Below are positions 18,424-30,757 of a DNA stretch of 64,000 bases, one piece after another; position 1 is the stretch's first letter; every line of letters starts with the position of its first letter. The notes under the pieces were generated by a model. The model had not been told where the DNA came from. It searched no databases and saw only the letters and a list, made by a program, of their open reading frames with translations. The stretch is taken from positions 496,001-560,000 of the forward strand of contig NZ_QTUB01000001.1 of assembly GCF_003386665.1 (NCBI RefSeq). Direction: 5' to 3'. A program made the translations under genes and the position numbers. This DNA comes from Xenorhabdus cabanillasii. GTDB lineage: Bacteria > Pseudomonadota > Gammaproteobacteria > Enterobacterales > Enterobacteriaceae.

Positions 18424-19392
18424 TTAATCACCAGACATCACAAAAAGTACGATAAAATAAGCGATAAAACAGCTGAGTAATAGCCCGCCGTTCAATCGGT
18501 TCAACCGATGTTTTCTTCTCACACAGAATATCGTGAATAGTACACTTGCTGCCATCATGATCCAGAAATCCCGGGAAAAGGCATAGGATGAAATAACACT
18601 GGGTGAAAATATGCTGGAAATACCTAATACAATGGTCATGTTGAAGACATTAGAACCAATGATATTTCCTATTGCCATATCATTTTCACCTTTAATGGCC
18701 GCAGCAATAGAAGTAGCAAGTTCAGGCAGGCTTGTTCCCACAGCCAAAATTGTCAGTCCAATAACCAGATCACTGATACCATAAATATGTGCAATCACGG
18801 TGGCATTATCAATTACCATGCGGGTAGATATCGGCAGGATAATTAACCCTAAAACAACCCAAAGCAGCGCGATCCCTTTGTTGCCTTCAATGGGCAGTTC
18901 TGAGTCCCGCTCCCGTGTGTAGTTGTCGATATCATTACATTGGGAGCTTGCTGTCATTTTTATCATTATTGATATGAAAAATAACGCGGTAAACAACAGG
19001 ACAATACCATCCAAACGACTCAGGTAGTTATTGGACAACAAGTAACCTGCAAATCCTATAATCAGCAACATCAGGGGCAATTCTCGCCGCAGAATTTCTG
19101 ATTGCACTGTTATTGGACGAATAAGTGCGACGGCGCCGGTAATCAACAGTAAATTTGTAATATTAGAACCGATTGCATTACCCACAGCCATGTCTGGTAA
19201 CCCATTCAGACTTGCGGTGACAGATACCATCAATTCTGGCAAAGAGGTGCCGATTCCCATAACCACCAGGCCAATAATAAAAGGTGGTATTTTTAATGCA
19301 CGGGCAAACACCGCAGCACCATATACTAATCTATCAGAACCATACACCAGTAAAATCAACCCGGTAATCAGCAGTACAATAGTCAGAAACAT
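18424..19392 (-). CDS. yrbG: YrbG, putative Ca2+/Na+ antiporter
   Basis: 322 residues with about ten membrane segments in two inverted halves. Each half carries the alpha-repeat signature of the CaCA family (GIGTSLPELMVS and AVGTSLPELATS) followed by GSN. It should exchange cations across the inner membrane; its real substrate in enterobacteria is not settled. The ATG at 19392 follows AAGGA; the longer frame to 19425 has no better site. It is divergent from mlaF and upstream of kdsD, the same placement as in E. coli. Confidence 0.92.
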   Translation of the reverse strand: MFLTIVLLITGLILLVYGSDRLVYGAAVFARALKIPPFIIGLVVMGIGTSLPELMVSVTASLNGLPDMAVGNAIGSNITNLLLITGAVALIRPITVQSEILRRELPLMLLIIGFAGYLLSNNYLSRLDGIVLLFTALFFISIMIKMTASSQCNDIDNYTRERDSELPIEGNKGIALLWVVLGLIILPISTRMVIDNATVIAHIYGISDLVIGLTILAVGTSLPELATSIAAAIKGENDMAIGNIIGSNVFNMTIVLGISSIFSPSVISSYAFSRDFWIMMAASVLFTIFCVRRKHRLNRLNGGLLLSCFIAYFIVLFVMSGD

Positions 19393-19616
19393 GATGTGTT
19401 CCTTAGATAAGATTTCATTGAGCACAATGGTGTTGGTTGATTTTTAAACAAAAATATTTATTTAGTCAGAGTTATATATTCTGAAGGTCGAATGATAAAA
19501 AGTAAAATTTGCTATCACTTTGCTAACGCAAATTTGGCAATTTTTTTGTAGTATGCATCACTGATTATTTGGAAACAGTAAGCAATTAGTTTATTAACAA
19601 TTAAGGGCTATCAATA

Positions 19617-20432
19617 ATGAGTCAACAAACAGAAAATCTTATTGAGATCAGCGGCATGTATTTTACCCGTGGTCAACGCCCAATTTTTGCTGATATTAAC
19701 CTGACCGTCCCTAAAGGAAAAATAACCGCCATCATGGGCCCTTCCGGTATTGGGAAAACGACTTTGCTGCGTTTGATTGGTGGGCAAATCCGTCCTGATT
19801 GTGGTGATATTTGGTTTGATGGCGATAATATCCCAGCATTGTCCCGCCCCCGCCTTTATGCCGTCCGTAAGAAAATGAGCATGTTATTTCAGTCAGGTGC
19901 GTTATTTACGGATCTGAATGTTTTTGACAATGTCGCTTTTGCTTTACGTGAGCATACCGATCTGCCCGAAGAGTTAATTTATACTACGGTAATGATGAAA
20001 CTGGAAGCGGTAGGATTACGTGGTGCCGCTCAATTGATGCCTTCGGAGTTGTCCGGGGGTATGGCAAGGCGGGCAGCTTTGGCGAGAGCGATTGCACTGG
20101 ATCCTGATTTAATCATGTTTGATGAGCCGTTTGTTGGTCAGGATCCGATTACAATGGGGGTTCTGGTAAAGTTGATCGATGAACTTAATCACGCTCTTGG
20201 TGTCACCTGTGTTGTGGTTTCTCATGATGTTCCTGAAGTATTAAGTATTGCTGATTATGCTTACATTGTGGCTGAACAAAAGGTCATTGCAGAAGGTACA
20301 CCGGAGCAACTGAAAATGAATCAGGATCAACGAGTACGACAGTTCCTTGATGGCATTGCTGATGGGCCAGTGCCTTTCCGTTTCCCTGCGGGGGATTATA
20401 AAACCGAGTTATTAGCTAATAAAATTAGTTAG
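19617..20432 (+). CDS. mlaF: MlaF, ATPase of the Mla phospholipid transporter
   Basis: 271 residues. Walker A GPSGIGKT is at residues 41-48, the signature is LSGGMARR and Walker B is LIMFDEPF. The C-terminal DGPVPFRFPAGDY tail is the MlaF extension that reaches the neighbouring subunit. With MlaE, MlaD and MlaB it forms the inner-membrane complex that takes up mislocalised phospholipids from the outer membrane via MlaC. It is the first gene of mlaFEDCB, divergent from yrbG, with an AT-rich 224-base gap for the promoter. Confidence 0.97.
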   Translation: MSQQTENLIEISGMYFTRGQRPIFADINLTVPKGKITAIMGPSGIGKTTLLRLIGGQIRPDCGDIWFDGDNIPALSRPRLYAVRKKMSMLFQSGALFTDLNVFDNVAFALREHTDLPEELIYTTVMMKLEAVGLRGAAQLMPSELSGGMARRAALARAIALDPDLIMFDEPFVGQDPITMGVLVKLIDELNHALGVTCVVVSHDVPEVLSIADYAYIVAEQKVIAEGTPEQLKMNQDQRVRQFLDGIADGPVPFRFPAGDYKTELLANKIS

Positions 20433-20459
20433 TAACAAAATAGTTATTAGGATATTGGA

Positions 20460-21249
<790 letters not shown>

Positions 21250-21253
21250 TTCG

Positions 21254-21763
21254 ATGCAAAGTAAGAAAAATGAAATTTGGGTTGGAAGTTTTGTCTTAAT
21301 TGCAGTGGTAGCAATCATTTTTTTATGTCTGAAAGTCGCTGATATTCGGTCTTTCGGTAATCAGACCACTTATCGTATCACTGCTGCCTTTGACAATATT
21401 GGTGGATTGAAAGAACGTTCTCCTGTCAAAATCGGGGGCGTTGTTATTGGCCGGGTAGGGAAAATCTGGCTGGATAAGAAAACCTATACGCCACAGGTCG
21501 GGCTGGATATTTTCACGCAGTACGACAATATTCCAAGTTCCAGTTCTCTTTCTATTCGGACCTCTGGTCTGTTGGGTGAACAATATGTCGCGTTGAATGT
21601 AGGGTTTGATGATCCTGATTTGGGCGTCACCATGCTGAAAGATGGAGATAAAATTGAGGACACTAAACCTGCGATGGTTCTTGAAGACTTAATTGGTCAG
21701 TTCCTGTACAAGAGCGGAGGCGGGGAACATCAGTCTTCTGCTGCTCCTGCACAGGCACACTAA
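21254..21763 (+). CDS. mlaD: MlaD, MCE-domain substrate-binding subunit
   Basis: 169 residues: one N-terminal membrane segment (EIWVGSFVLIAVVAIIFLCLK) and one MCE domain (TYRITAAFDNIGGLKERSPVKIGGVVIGRV). The hexameric ring of MlaD holds phospholipids above MlaE. The tail after LIGQFLY is about 14 residues shorter than in E. coli. The ATG at 21254 lies four bases after the restored mlaE stop. A longer frame with a TTG start at 21239 overlaps mlaE and is rejected. Confidence 0.96.
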   Translation: MQSKKNEIWVGSFVLIAVVAIIFLCLKVADIRSFGNQTTYRITAAFDNIGGLKERSPVKIGGVVIGRVGKIWLDKKTYTPQVGLDIFTQYDNIPSSSSLSIRTSGLLGEQYVALNVGFDDPDLGVTMLKDGDKIEDTKPAMVLEDLIGQFLYKSGGGEHQSSAAPAQAH

Positions 21764-21793
21764 CCAATAATCCACTGCTTAGGAGAAATGCTA

Positions 21794-22426
21794 ATGATGT
21801 TTAAGCGATTACTTATGGCTGCCTTACTGGTGGTTGCACCATTTGCCAGTGCTGTTGATCAAACCAACCCTTATGTATTAATGAAGGATGCAGCGGAAAA
21901 AACGTTCTCTCGTCTGAAGAATGAACAGCCGCAGATTCAGGCGAATCCTGAAATACTGCGTCAGATTGTGCATCAGGAATTAATGCCTTATGTGCAGGCA
22001 AAATATGCAGGGGCATTGGTATTGGGGCCTTTCTACAAGCAAGCGACACCAGAGCAGCGTGACGCTTATTTCAAGGCATTTGAGTCTTATCTGGAGCAAG
22101 CTTATGGTCAGGCTCTGGCAATGTATCATGGACAAAATTACCAGATTGCTCCTGAGCAGCCACTGGGTGATAAGACCATCGTAGCGATCCGCGTCACCAT
22201 CACAGATCCTAATGGTCAACCACCTGTTCGCCTCGATTTTCAGTGGCGAAAAAACAGTAAAACCGGGTACTGGCAGGCTTACGACATGATAGCAGAAGGT
22301 GTGAGCATGATTACGACAAAACAGAATGAGTGGTCGGAAATTCTGCGCCAGAAAGGTATTGATGGTTTAACTGAGCAACTGAAAATCAGTGCACAAGTTC
22401 CAATCACTTTGGAAAAGAAAAAGTGA
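21794..22426 (+). CDS. mlaC: MlaC, periplasmic phospholipid shuttle
   Basis: 210 residues with a cleavable signal ([19 protein letters not shown]). The mature region matches E. coli MlaC strongly ([15 protein letters not shown] in near form, [30 protein letters not shown]). It carries lipid between MlaA-OmpC at the outer membrane and MlaD. AGGAG at 21781 is eight bases from the ATG at 21794; the ATG at 21788 is too close. The mlaB ATG begins one base after its stop. Confidence 0.96.
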   Translation: MMFKRLLMAALLVVAPFASAVDQTNPYVLMKDAAEKTFSRLKNEQPQIQANPEILRQIVHQELMPYVQAKYAGALVLGPFYKQATPEQRDAYFKAFESYLEQAYGQALAMYHGQNYQIAPEQPLGDKTIVAIRVTITDPNGQPPVRLDFQWRKNSKTGYWQAYDMIAEGVSMITTKQNEWSEILRQKGIDGLTEQLKISAQVPITLEKKK

Positions 22427-22427
22427 T

Positions 22428-22754
22428 ATGAAAAACCGGGAAAAGGATAAAGTGCCTGATAGAATGCAGTTAAGTTGGGAACAAGAAGGAAATACGCTGT
22501 TTCTGAAAGGTACGTTGGATCGCGATAGCCTGTTATCCTTTTGGCAGGAAAGAGACAGCGTATTGGCTCAAATAGATAATATTGATGTTTCCCAACTTGA
22601 ACATGTGGATTCCACGGGGCTGGCCTTATTTGTTCGCGTAAAGGGCGACAGGCAGCAACAAGGCAAAGCGCTGACATTTTCTGGTATAAGGGAGCGCCTG
22701 CAAACGCTTATTGCGCTTTATGGTCTGCAAAGTATCTTTGCAGACCATTTATAA
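22428..22754 (+). CDS. mlaB: MlaB, STAS-domain subunit of the Mla complex
   Basis: 108 residues with a STAS domain and the conserved VDSTGLALF segment, in which the Thr/Ser site supports MlaF activity. It is cytoplasmic and stabilises the MlaF dimer. The start at 22428 lies one base after the mlaC stop. A longer frame into mlaC (22389) has no support. The last gene of the mla operon; ibaG follows after a terminator. Confidence 0.94.
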   Translation: MKNREKDKVPDRMQLSWEQEGNTLFLKGTLDRDSLLSFWQERDSVLAQIDNIDVSQLEHVDSTGLALFVRVKGDRQQQGKALTFSGIRERLQTLIALYGLQSIFADHL

Positions 22755-22874
22755 CCGGAGAAGAATTCACCAGAAAAAGGCAATCCACCTAAAAAAATGT
22801 CATGCTTTTGTTCTATATACTCTATGGATTTCAGGACGTAGCTAACAACGCTGCAACCAGAAAGACGGTGGGTA

Positions 22875-22880
22875 TAATTA
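22875..22880 (+). promoter_or_regulatory. Candidate -10 box upstream of ibaG
   Basis: A perfect TATAAT sits just before the hairpin at 22884-22919. The best -35 (CTGCAA, 18 bases upstream) is poor. If active, transcription would meet the hairpin at once. Confidence 0.3.
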
Positions 22881-22883
22881 TCG

Positions 22884-22919
22884 CCCTTATGAGTCCTTGT
22901 CTTATAAGGGCGTTTTTCT
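22884..22919 (+). terminator. Terminator after the mla operon
   Basis: CGCCCTTAT and ATAAGGGCG form a perfect 9-base stem followed by TTTTT. It lies about 130 bases after mlaB and 72 bases before ibaG. Confidence 0.8.
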
Positions 22920-22991
22920 TGGTTTAAGAGTCGCCTGGATTCCATTACGATAGGCGTCTACTATTATTTTAACAGCGAGTGTGAGCAAACT

Positions 22992-23246
22992 ATGGATACT
23001 AATGAAATTAAAAAAGTACTGATGGAAAAGTTGGTACTTGATGAAGTTATCGTTAGTGGTGATGGCAGTCATTTTCAGGTAATTGCAGTGGGTGAAATTT
23101 TTGGTGAGCTAAGCCGTGTCAAACAACAGCAGGCAGTTTACGCACCCCTGATGGAATACATCGCTGATAACCGCATTCACGCACTGTCAATTAAAACCTA
23201 CACACCAGCACAATGGCAACGTGACCGCAAGCTCCAGGGGTTTTGA
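22992..23246 (+). CDS. ibaG: IbaG, BolA-family acid-stress protein
   Basis: 84 residues, the same length as E. coli IbaG (YrbA). The BolA core [17 protein letters not shown] is present, as is the C-terminal histidine of NRIHALSIK. BolA-type proteins bind [2Fe-2S] clusters with monothiol glutaredoxins; IbaG in E. coli influences acid tolerance. It is adjacent to murA, as in E. coli, with 57 bases between them. Confidence 0.95.
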   Translation: MDTNEIKKVLMEKLVLDEVIVSGDGSHFQVIAVGEIFGELSRVKQQQAVYAPLMEYIADNRIHALSIKTYTPAQWQRDRKLQGF

Positions 23247-23300
23247 GGTTGTTTGCATCGCCGCGAACAGCACACTTTGAATTAAATAAGAGAATCATGA

Positions 23301-24557
<1,257 letters not shown>

Positions 24558-24568
24558 GATAAATATAC

Positions 24569-24595
24569 TCTCTCCCCAATGTGTGTGGGGAGAGA
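24569..24595. terminator. Hairpin between convergent murA and degS
   Basis: TCTCTCCCCA and TGGGGAGAGA form a perfect 10-base stem with a 7-base loop. There is no T run on either strand, so it may be a bidirectional pause or a stabilising 3' hairpin. Confidence 0.4.
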
Positions 24596-24663
24596 ATACG
24601 CGAGAGAGAATTGAGGAAAGAGCTGAACTGAAAACCTGAGCGTTTCCCATTTAATGATGGATC

Positions 24664-25722
24664 TCAGTGTTCATCAAATTCCTCAATCGTAACGTTGAAA
24701 GTGAGGGTTTGTCCATCGCGCAAGACGGTAACAGGAACGATGCTACCGGGGCGGATTTCAGCAACCTGATCCATTACTTCGGGAGGTGAAATTGCAGGTT
24801 TATGGTTGAAGCTGATGATGATATCCCCCACTTGAATGCCTGCCTTTTTGGCAGGGCTGCCCGGTAAAAGCTGGAAAACCCGAACTCCCTGAATTTGATG
24901 AATATTGGTTCCTGAAGAACGAATATTAGGCAGTTCTTTTGTTGAAATACCGATATATCCTCTGATAACTCGCCCGTCACGGATTAATTTTTGCATGATT
25001 TTTGTTGCAAGCTCTGTGGGAATGGCAAATCCTAATCCTTCAGGTGTAGAACCAAACTCAGACTTATCAAATGACAGTGTATTGATGCCCACCAGTTCGC
25101 CTAATGTATTAACCAGTGCGCCGCCGGAACTACCCTGATTAATTGACGCGTCTGTTTGCAGAAAATTTTGTCGCCGTGTCGGGCTGAGTCCAACACGCCC
25201 GGTCGCACTGATAATGCCCTGAGTAATCGTCTGCCCTAAGTTGTAAGGGTTGCCGATTGCCAGCACGATATCGCCCACATGGGGAGTGCGTTTGAGATTG
25301 ATAGGGATCACCGGGAGATTTTCAGCGTTTATCTTGAGGACAGCCAGATCAGTCGGGCTATCAGAGCCGACCAGCAGCGCCTCATAAAAATGCCCATCTT
25401 GCAACGCCACAATAATAGATCCCACTTTATTGATGACGTGTTTGTTGGTGAGTATATAGCCCTGCTCACTCATGATGACGCCGGAACCCAGAGGGATAAG
25501 CTCTCGTGGTTCATGGGAAAAGCTACCTATGCTGGTGCTGTAGATGTTAACAACAGCAGGAGCTGCCCGGCGAACGCCCTGACTGTAACTGGAAGGTTTT
25601 TCTGTATTGTTGCTGTATAGGAAATTATTTAACTTATTGGGACGCAGTGATGGTATGGCAACCAGTAAAATCGCTGCAATAAGTAATCCTACCAATATGG
25701 AGCGCAGTAATTTGATCAGCAT
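24664..25722 (-). CDS. degS: DegS, membrane-anchored site-1 protease of the sigma-E pathway
   Basis: 352 residues. One N-terminal membrane anchor (RSILVGLLIAAILLVAIPSL), a trypsin-like domain with His95 (TNKHV), Asp125 (SPTDLAVL) and Ser199 (GSSGGAL), and one C-terminal PDZ domain. It cleaves RseA when its PDZ domain senses unfolded outer-membrane porins. The ATG at 25722 fits the E. coli start (MFVKLLRS); a TTG four codons upstream is rejected. The catalytic motif reads GSSGG instead of GNSGG, a tolerated variant. Confidence 0.96.
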   Translation of the reverse strand: MLIKLLRSILVGLLIAAILLVAIPSLRPNKLNNFLYSNNTEKPSSYSQGVRRAAPAVVNIYSTSIGSFSHEPRELIPLGSGVIMSEQGYILTNKHVINKVGSIIVALQDGHFYEALLVGSDSPTDLAVLKINAENLPVIPINLKRTPHVGDIVLAIGNPYNLGQTITQGIISATGRVGLSPTRRQNFLQTDASINQGSSGGALVNTLGELVGINTLSFDKSEFGSTPEGLGFAIPTELATKIMQKLIRDGRVIRGYIGISTKELPNIRSSGTNIHQIQGVRVFQLLPGSPAKKAGIQVGDIIISFNHKPAISPPEVMDQVAEIRPGSIVPVTVLRDGQTLTFNVTIEEFDEH

Positions 25723-25885
25723 GGCATTATTCAAGAATCAATAAGTTAAAAAAACATAGCACAGAAGCGAACAGACACAGCTTATGCTGTGTCTGCCTTT
25801 TCTATACCTTTTATCTTTCGGGTTGTTTGTTGTCACACTGTTTGTTGTCACCTCACAACCTGAAATTCATAGAGGTATATATCGA

Positions 25886-27265
25886 TTAATTATTCAGCAA
25901 CAGGTAAATGTTATCGCTACCACGCAGAATATTCAGGGCAATAACGGATGGTTTTTCTTCCAGTATCTTTTGTAGTTCGTTGATATTTTTAACGCGAACA
26001 TTATTAGCACCGATAATTAAATCATTCTTCTGTAAACCAACCATTGCCGCTGGTGAATTTTTGGCAACTGCATCAACTTTTACGCCAGGAGTATTATTCA
26101 CTATGCTAGTGCTGAGAGTCGCACCTTGCAGAGCAATACTCAGTTTTTCCGCTTTAGTTGCCTGATTTTTACTGTTTTCCAGTATGACGGTTACTTCCAT
26201 TGGTTTCCCTTTACGCAGTAAACCAACTTTGACCTCTTTACCTGGAAGGGTAGTACCAATCTTCGCCCTTAACTCAGCAAAGCTATTAATTTTTTTGCCA
26301 TCAATGGAGACCAGTACATCTCCTGGCTTGATACCGGCTTTAGCCGCAGCAGACTTAGGCGTGACTTCACTGACAAATGCACCTTGTTGCGCATCAATAT
26401 TCAGTGCTTTGGCGATATCTGCTGACATTTCGGTGCCTCTGATACCGAGCAGGCCACGTTTTACTTCACCATGAGCAATCAGTTGATCGGCTAAATTCTT
26501 GGCCATATTACTTGGGATGGCAAAGCCAATACCAACATTGCCACCGCTTGGTGCGACGATAGCAGTATTAATACCGATAAGCTCCCCTTTCAGGTTAATC
26601 AGAGCACCACCAGAGTTACCCCGGTTAATAGAGGCATCGGTCTGAATAAAGTTTTCCAGACCTTCCAGATTCAGGCCACTACGGCCAAGGGCGGAAATGA
26701 TCCCTGAGGTAACGGTTTGCCCCAGCCCAAATGGGTTGCCGATGGCAACAGCATAGTCACCGACACGTAGCTGATCTGAGTTAGCAAATTTGATGGCAGT
26801 CAGATTCTTGGCATCTTTTAACTGTAAAAGAGCAATGTCAGTTTGTGGGTCACGCCCGATGAGTTTGGCGGAATATTCACGTCCATCGTTGAGCTGGACT
26901 TTAATTTTATCCGCATTGTTGATGACGTGATTGTTAGTAAGTACGTACCCTTTATCGACATTGATAATGACACCAGAACCTAATCCCTGGAATGGACGAC
27001 TTCTTTTTTCCATTGGCGGAAAACCTGGCCCAAAGAAAAACTGGAAGTCTTCTGGTAGCTGGAGCTGTTGGGTTTGCACCTCAGTACCAGCAACATGTAC
27101 GGTAACGACGGAAGGAAGAACTTTTTCTAGCATTGGAGCCAGGCTCGGCAATTCTTGAGAGGCTATGGCGGCAGGTAAAGCTGCATTACTTACCATTGGA
27201 ACCGAAGCCAAAGATAATCCAATACTGATCGCAAGTGCACTGAGTAATGTGTTTTTACTTTTCAT
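25886..27265 (-). CDS. degQ: DegQ, periplasmic HtrA-family protease/chaperone
   Basis: 459 residues with a signal peptide (MKSKNTLLSALAISIGLSLASVPMVSNA). Catalytic residues are His113 (NNHV), Asp143 (QTDIALL) and Ser218 (GNSGGAL), followed by two PDZ domains. The LA loop (QTQQLQLPEDFQFFFGPGFPP) is of DegQ length. Its position next to degS supports DegQ over DegP. It degrades and refolds misfolded periplasmic proteins. The promoter region at 27300-27400 carries two short palindromes. Confidence 0.94.
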   Translation of the reverse strand: MKSKNTLLSALAISIGLSLASVPMVSNAALPAAIASQELPSLAPMLEKVLPSVVTVHVAGTEVQTQQLQLPEDFQFFFGPGFPPMEKRSRPFQGLGSGVIINVDKGYVLTNNHVINNADKIKVQLNDGREYSAKLIGRDPQTDIALLQLKDAKNLTAIKFANSDQLRVGDYAVAIGNPFGLGQTVTSGIISALGRSGLNLEGLENFIQTDASINRGNSGGALINLKGELIGINTAIVAPSGGNVGIGFAIPSNMAKNLADQLIAHGEVKRGLLGIRGTEMSADIAKALNIDAQQGAFVSEVTPKSAAAKAGIKPGDVLVSIDGKKINSFAELRAKIGTTLPGKEVKVGLLRKGKPMEVTVILENSKNQATKAEKLSIALQGATLSTSIVNNTPGVKVDAVAKNSPAAMVGLQKNDLIIGANNVRVKNINELQKILEEKPSVIALNILRGSDNIYLLLNN

Positions 27266-27330
27266 TGAATACGTTCTCTTACATACCTAAGCCAGAAAAG
27301 GAAAATCGTACTTAAAATTCCCATCTCATA

Positions 27331-27378
27331 AGGAAACCCCGTTTCCTGAGAAATTATACTGATTGAGACAGGTCTCAA
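27331..27378 (-). promoter_or_regulatory. Putative degQ promoter with two palindromes
   Basis: On the minus strand a TATAAT box (plus 27353-27358) lies between palindromes TTGAGAC-2-GTCTCAA (27363-27378) and AGGAAAC-3-GTTTCCT (27331-27347). The -35 is poor, suggesting an activator or repressor. No sigma-E consensus was recognised. Confidence 0.35.
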
Positions 27379-27513
27379 GCATATTGTTTCGTTGCAGTTA
27401 TGACTACCAAGTATTCAGCAAAGTTCACTAATAATGTAGTTTTGTTGAATGTCTTTACAGGGATTTACCTGAATAAGAAATAAAAAACAAACGTATACAA
27501 CAGGATAAAATAG

Positions 27514-27545
27514 CTTGCCGTGGCACCGATTGTCACCACGGCAAG
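27514..27545 (-). terminator. Terminator after zapG
   Basis: CTTGCCGTGG and CCACGGCAAG form a perfect 10-base stem with a 12-base loop. On the minus strand it is followed by CTATTTTAT, a modest T tract, just past the zapG stop at 27551. Confidence 0.65.
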
Positions 27546-27550
27546 GGGAT

Positions 27551-27955
27551 TTATTGTTTTTGGTCTTGAATTGGACGAAACAGGCCAGATGCACCTTCAG
27601 AATAATCTCGCGGAGGCATATCGGTGACGATTTTATTAGAATCGGTCTTGGATTCGTTAAGACGGTAATTAAAGGGATTATCCTGTACAGGCATGTTTGG
27701 CATCAGCTCATTGGAGCTTTTGGCCATATGCTGATACAACTGGCGATAATCACGAGCCATATTATCCAGTAATTCGGCGCTGCGGGCAAAATGGCTAACC
27801 AGCTCTTTACGATACTCTTCAAGTTCTGCCCGATTTTTCTCCAGTTCTGCTTGTACAGCATTTTGCTGACGCAATTTTGTGCTGCCAAAGCGGACAGCCA
27901 GTGCTCCGATGATAAAACCAATAATTAATCCGATCAGTGCGTATTCCCAAGTCAT
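27551..27955 (-). CDS. zapG: ZapG (YhcB), inner-membrane cell-envelope protein
   Basis: 134 residues. One N-terminal membrane helix (ALIGLIIGFIIGALAVRF) is followed by a long coiled coil (about 30-85) and a polar tail. E. coli YhcB/ZapG (DUF1043) links cell division, elongation and envelope synthesis. It is divergent from zapE, the same neighbour as in E. coli, with a 192-base gap. Its topology places the coiled coil in the cytoplasm. The role is from the family, not from this sequence. Confidence 0.93.
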   Translation of the reverse strand: MTWEYALIGLIIGFIIGALAVRFGSTKLRQQNAVQAELEKNRAELEEYRKELVSHFARSAELLDNMARDYRQLYQHMAKSSNELMPNMPVQDNPFNYRLNESKTDSNKIVTDMPPRDYSEGASGLFRPIQDQKQ

Positions 27956-28147
27956 GGCAACTCCTTTATTAACATCACAGCTATCACTATAACCGTTAAT
28001 TCAGTCAGAGTGGAATATTGATTATTATTTAATTAATTTATATATCACCTGAGATGTTAATTTTATACGAATTTGTCATGATAGGTTGTGAGTTATACCC
28101 AAGGTATGTAGACCGGGAATAAACAATTTTTAAGGATTACCACGTTA

Positions 28148-29290
28148 ATGTCACCGATTACACCTTCGTCTCTTTACCAAATTGCGCTGTCTGATGGTCA
28201 GTATCAACCTGATGAAGTGCAGCACAATACAGTTGTCCGCCTGGATATCATTTATCATGATCTCGTGCAGTTTTCTGCCAGTAGTACCTTACATTCAAGT
28301 GGCGTGAAGGCAAATGGATTGAAAGGCCTATTGAATAAATTGCTGAAGCGTTCATCAACAGAACAGATTCGTCCGATTCAGGGGCTTTATATGTGGGGAG
28401 GCGTGGGACGAGGAAAAACCTGGTTGATGGATATGTTTTTCCAGAGTTTGCCTACTGAACGGAAATTACGCCTTCATTTTCACCGTTTTATGCTACGGGT
28501 ACATGAAGAATTAACTGAACTACAGGGGCACGAAAACCCTCTGGAAGTTGTGGCGGATGGTTTCAAAGCACAAACGGATATACTCTGCTTTGATGAATTT
28601 TTTGTTTCTGACATTACGGATGCCATGATACTTGGTACATTGTTAGAAGCTTTGTTCAGGCGGGGAATTGCATTGGTAGCAACATCAAATATCCCACCAG
28701 ATGAACTGTATCGGAATGGATTACAACGCGCACGTTTCCTGCCAGCGATTGAACAAATCAAGAAATATTGTGACGTGATGAATGTAGATGCCGGAATTGA
28801 TTATCGATTGCGGACGCTCACTCAGGCACATCTTTATTTGACGCCACTGTCGGAAAGTACCCACCAAGAGATGCATCAGGTTTTCCTGCGTCTGGCCGGG
28901 CGGGAAGGTGAGCCAGCTCCGGTACTGGAGATTAACCATCGTAAGATGCCTGCGATTAACAGTGTTGATGGTGTGTTGGCAATCAATTTCAAGACGTTGT
29001 GTGAGGATCCCCGGAGTCAGTTGGACTATATTGCTTTGTCTAAAATCTATCACTCTGTTTTGCTGCATGACGTACCGGTGATGACGGTGTTGAATGAGAG
29101 TGCTGCGCGGCGTTTCATTGCATTGGTTGATGAATTCTATGAACGTCACGTGAAATTGATCATCAATGCTGAAGCCTCAATGGAAGAGATTTATCAGGGA
29201 GAATTACTCCGTTTTGAGTTCCAGCGTTGTCTGTCCCGTTTACAGGAAATGCAGAGTGAGGAATATTTACAGCGCCCGCATCTGCCTTGA
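28148..29290 (+). CDS. zapE: ZapE, AFG1-like cell-division ATPase
   Basis: 380 residues, against 375 in E. coli. Walker A is GGVGRGKT at residues 84-91 and Walker B is ILCFDEFF, followed by the AFG1 segment ALVATSNIPPDELYRNGLQR. ZapE binds FtsZ and is needed under low oxygen or elevated temperature. It is cytoplasmic. Its start is the first ATG after the zapG-zapE divergent region. A hairpin (CGCCAG and CTGGCG, 29317-29340) follows its stop but lacks a T run. Confidence 0.94.
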   Translation: MSPITPSSLYQIALSDGQYQPDEVQHNTVVRLDIIYHDLVQFSASSTLHSSGVKANGLKGLLNKLLKRSSTEQIRPIQGLYMWGGVGRGKTWLMDMFFQSLPTERKLRLHFHRFMLRVHEELTELQGHENPLEVVADGFKAQTDILCFDEFFVSDITDAMILGTLLEALFRRGIALVATSNIPPDELYRNGLQRARFLPAIEQIKKYCDVMNVDAGIDYRLRTLTQAHLYLTPLSESTHQEMHQVFLRLAGREGEPAPVLEINHRKMPAINSVDGVLAINFKTLCEDPRSQLDYIALSKIYHSVLLHDVPVMTVLNESAARRFIALVDEFYERHVKLIINAEASMEEIYQGELLRFEFQRCLSRLQEMQSEEYLQRPHLP

Positions 29291-29384
29291 TATTCGGTGA
29301 AATTATAGAGAGATTTCGCCAGGATTACCGTTATCTGGCGGGATAATTATTGAATTTGGGGTCGATTTTTTATTGCGACTTCTC

Positions 29385-29990
<606 letters not shown>

Positions 29991-30002
29991 TCGGGATTAT
30001 AG

Positions 30003-30398
<396 letters not shown>

Positions 30399-30433
30399 TT
30401 TTTTGCCGCCATGGTGGCATTGGATTAATGTTG

Positions 30434-30463
30434 AAACCCGCCATTTTTATGGTGGGTTTTTTT
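30434..30463 (+). terminator. Terminator of the rplM-rpsI operon
   Basis: AAACCCGCCAT pairs with ATGGTGGGTTT (one G-T pair), 4-base loop, followed by a seven-T run. It lies 36 bases after rpsI. Confidence 0.88.
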
Positions 30464-30648
30464 ATCTTCGGGTTTTCTTTCCTTTGTGAATACTCTTTTT
30501 TTTCCAGAAAAAAAAGCATATTGCAGAGATAAGTCTCTGAACTCCGATATATCATCATTAATTCTTAATCTACTTCCCCACAAAATGTTCAAAATCTGGT
30601 AGACTAGTGACAATTTTTTGCCTTATCCATGCGTTTGCCTGATTTGTC

Positions 30649-30654
30649 TATAAT
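30649..30654 (+). promoter_or_regulatory. Candidate -10 box of the sspAB promoter
   Basis: A perfect TATAAT about 104 bases before the sspA ATG. No good -35 lies 16-18 bases upstream. It would give a leader near 97 nt. The rest of the 30464-30757 gap is AT-rich and shows nothing else clear. Confidence 0.35.
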
Positions 30655-30757
30655 CCTCGGATAATAATCGCGAAGCCGGATGAGAATATGAGCGAGAATA
30701 GCCATTGTTCATTGAAGGGCTGTTCGTTCCTTTTTTTAGATAAACTTGGAGGTTTTC

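Noticed and set aside
28090..28110. TATACCC near zapE as a repeat end
   Set aside because: Only seven bases match and no second arm is nearby.
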